Of a stretch of DNA of 64,000 nt, positions 63,013-64,000 are shown piece after piece. Source of the DNA: Allodiplogaster sudhausi. Its lineage: Eukaryota; Nematoda; Chromadorea; Rhabditida; Diplogasteridae. Position 1 is the first letter of the stretch; every line of letters begins with the position of its first letter. Position numbers and translations under genes: made by a program. Under the pieces are notes generated by a model. That model had not been told where the DNA came from, searched no databases, and saw only the letters and a list, made by a program, of their open reading frames with translations. The stretch is from assembly GCA_945643635.1 (NCBI GenBank), contig CALZFC010000069.1:1-64000 (forward strand), in the 5' to 3' direction.

Positions 63013-64000
63013 TTGTAGTAGGAAGCTGAAATTTTTCCAGGTGGTTTCTAGGCCCCTATGGACTGTCCATGCAAAATTTCACGTCGATTGAACAAAATTT
63101 TTGACGACCACGACTACGCAGCCGATGGTCATAAATTCCGAAGGCTATAAATCAGCAAAAAAATATTTTTATACTTGAGGACAATAACTTTATGTATTAT
63201 AGGCTTGTTCTACGAAAAATTGTAGGTGTTTACGCCCATAAGACATGTCGATTGGAAACTGTTTGCTTCGATTTTGACTACTCAGAAGATGAACACGAAA
63301 TTCTGATTTAACCAGATTATTGGCCTGGTTTTTTCTTCATTCTTGTAGTAGGAAGCTGAAATTTTTCCAGGTGGTTTCTAGGCCCCTATGGACTGTCCAT
63401 GCAAAATTTCACGTCGATTGAACAAAATTTTTGACGACCACGACTACGCAGCCGATGGTCATAAATTCCGAAGGCTATAAATCAGCAAAAAAATATTTTT
63501 ATACTTGAGGACAATAACTTTATGTATTATAGGCTTGTTCTACGAAAAATTTGTAGGTGTTTACTTTGACTACTCAGAAGATGAACACGAAATTCTGATT
63601 TAACCAGATTATTGGCCTGGTTTTTTCTTCATTCTTGTAGTAGGAAGCTGAAATTTTTCCAGGTGGTTTCTAGGCCCCTATGGACTGTCCATGCAAAATT
63701 TCACGTCGATTGAACAAAATTTTTGACGACCACGACTACGCAGCCGATGGTCATAAATTCCGAAGGCTATAAATCAGCAAAAAAATATTTTTATACTTGA
63801 GGACAATAACTTTATGTATTATAGGCTTGTTCTACGAAAAATTTGTAGGTGTTTACGCCCATAAGACATGTCGATTGGAAACTGTTTGCTTCGATTTTGA
63901 CTACTCAGAAGATGAACACGAAATTCTGATTTAACCAGATTATTGGCCTGGTTTTTTCTTCATTCTTGTAGTAGGAAGCTGAAATTTTTCCAGGTGGTTT
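63013..64000 (+). repeat. Right end of window: F2, DL, F3 and a partial unit
   Basis: Units at 63013 (F2), 63343 (DL) and 63635 (F3), then the first 35 bp of another unit from 63966. The array evidently continues beyond the window. Confidence 0.93.

Larger units (their letters stand above)
1..64000 (+). repeat. 331-bp satellite DNA tandem array, 199 complete units
   Basis: The window is filled end to end by direct tandem copies of one unit. I marked each unit by its TTGTAGTAGG and found 199 complete copies and a 35-bp partial copy from 63966. Class counts are 76 F3 (TTT at unit positions 208-210), 44 F2 (TT), 30 FG (TGT), 47 DL (39 bp missing, one of them a 296-bp derivative) and two singletons. 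The lengths sum to 63965 bp, as they must. No unit is inverted and nothing interrupts the array. Away from positions 208-270, units right of about 13.5 kb look identical on reading, though I did not compare every base. Such homogeneity is typical of eukaryotic satellite DNA under recent unequal exchange or amplification. Long-read assembly of such arrays can misjudge copy number. Confidence 0.98.

Noticed and set aside
1..64000. CRISPR array
   Set aside because: The repeats are directly contiguous 331-bp units with no unique spacers and no cas genes.
1..64000. Transposon or retroelement
   Set aside because: No terminal repeats, target-site duplications, transposase, integrase or reverse transcriptase frames. 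The unit may derive from an old element, but nothing in the sequence shows it.
1..64000. CENP-B box (TTCG-x4-A-x2-CGGG) on either strand
   Set aside because: I checked the TTCG and CGAA sites in the reference unit; none has the required downstream or upstream bases.

Overview
The whole window is one head-to-tail satellite DNA array. I see no gene, RNA gene, transposon, CRISPR array or unique sequence. The repeat unit is 331 bp (about 37% G+C by hand count). Counting each unit from its TTGTAGTAGG, the window holds 199 complete units plus a 35-bp start of the next, all in one orientation. Unit lengths from my hand tiling sum exactly to the first base of the last partial unit (63966), so the tiling is self-consistent. 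A long, near-identical, non-coding tandem array of this kind points to a eukaryotic centromeric, pericentromeric or subtelomeric heterochromatin block. I do not recognise the repeat family and cannot name the organism; an invertebrate is only a guess.

Almost all differences between units fall in one short part of the unit (positions 208-270). I use four class names. F3 is full length with TTT at 208-210 (331 bp, 76 units). F2 is full length with one T missing there (330 bp, 44 units). FG is full length with TGT (331 bp, 30 units). DL has TTT but lacks the 39 bp at 223-261 (292 bp, 46 units, plus one 296-bp derivative). Two further single variants start at 45287 (329 bp) and 62705 (308 bp).

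Layout: 1-2978 is a noisy edge with homopolymer-type indels. 2979-14226 is nearly pure F3. 14227-18853 mixes F3 and F2. DL first appears at 18854, and from there the array has higher-order structure. F2-DL dimers (622 bp) dominate to about 29 kb, including a 3150-bp ten-unit duplication at 19806-22955 and 23287-26436. A mixed zone with duplicated six-unit blocks follows. Then come three FG-x-DL trimers (40557-43417), six DL dimers mostly with FG (43418-47153) and two F2-DL-FG-DL tetramers (48107-50596). The right part (50597-64000) is irregular, with a unique DL-DL pair, F3-rich stretches and two rearranged units.

The 331-bp unit is itself an old, diverged dimer: its two halves share similarity at an offset of exactly 165 bp. 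The 39-bp DL deletion removes the start of the second half's conserved core and an 8-bp palindrome. The dimer zones therefore alternate units with and without that element. This resembles in form, but not in sequence, alpha-satellite dimers in which only alternate monomers carry a CENP-B box. Any function is inference.
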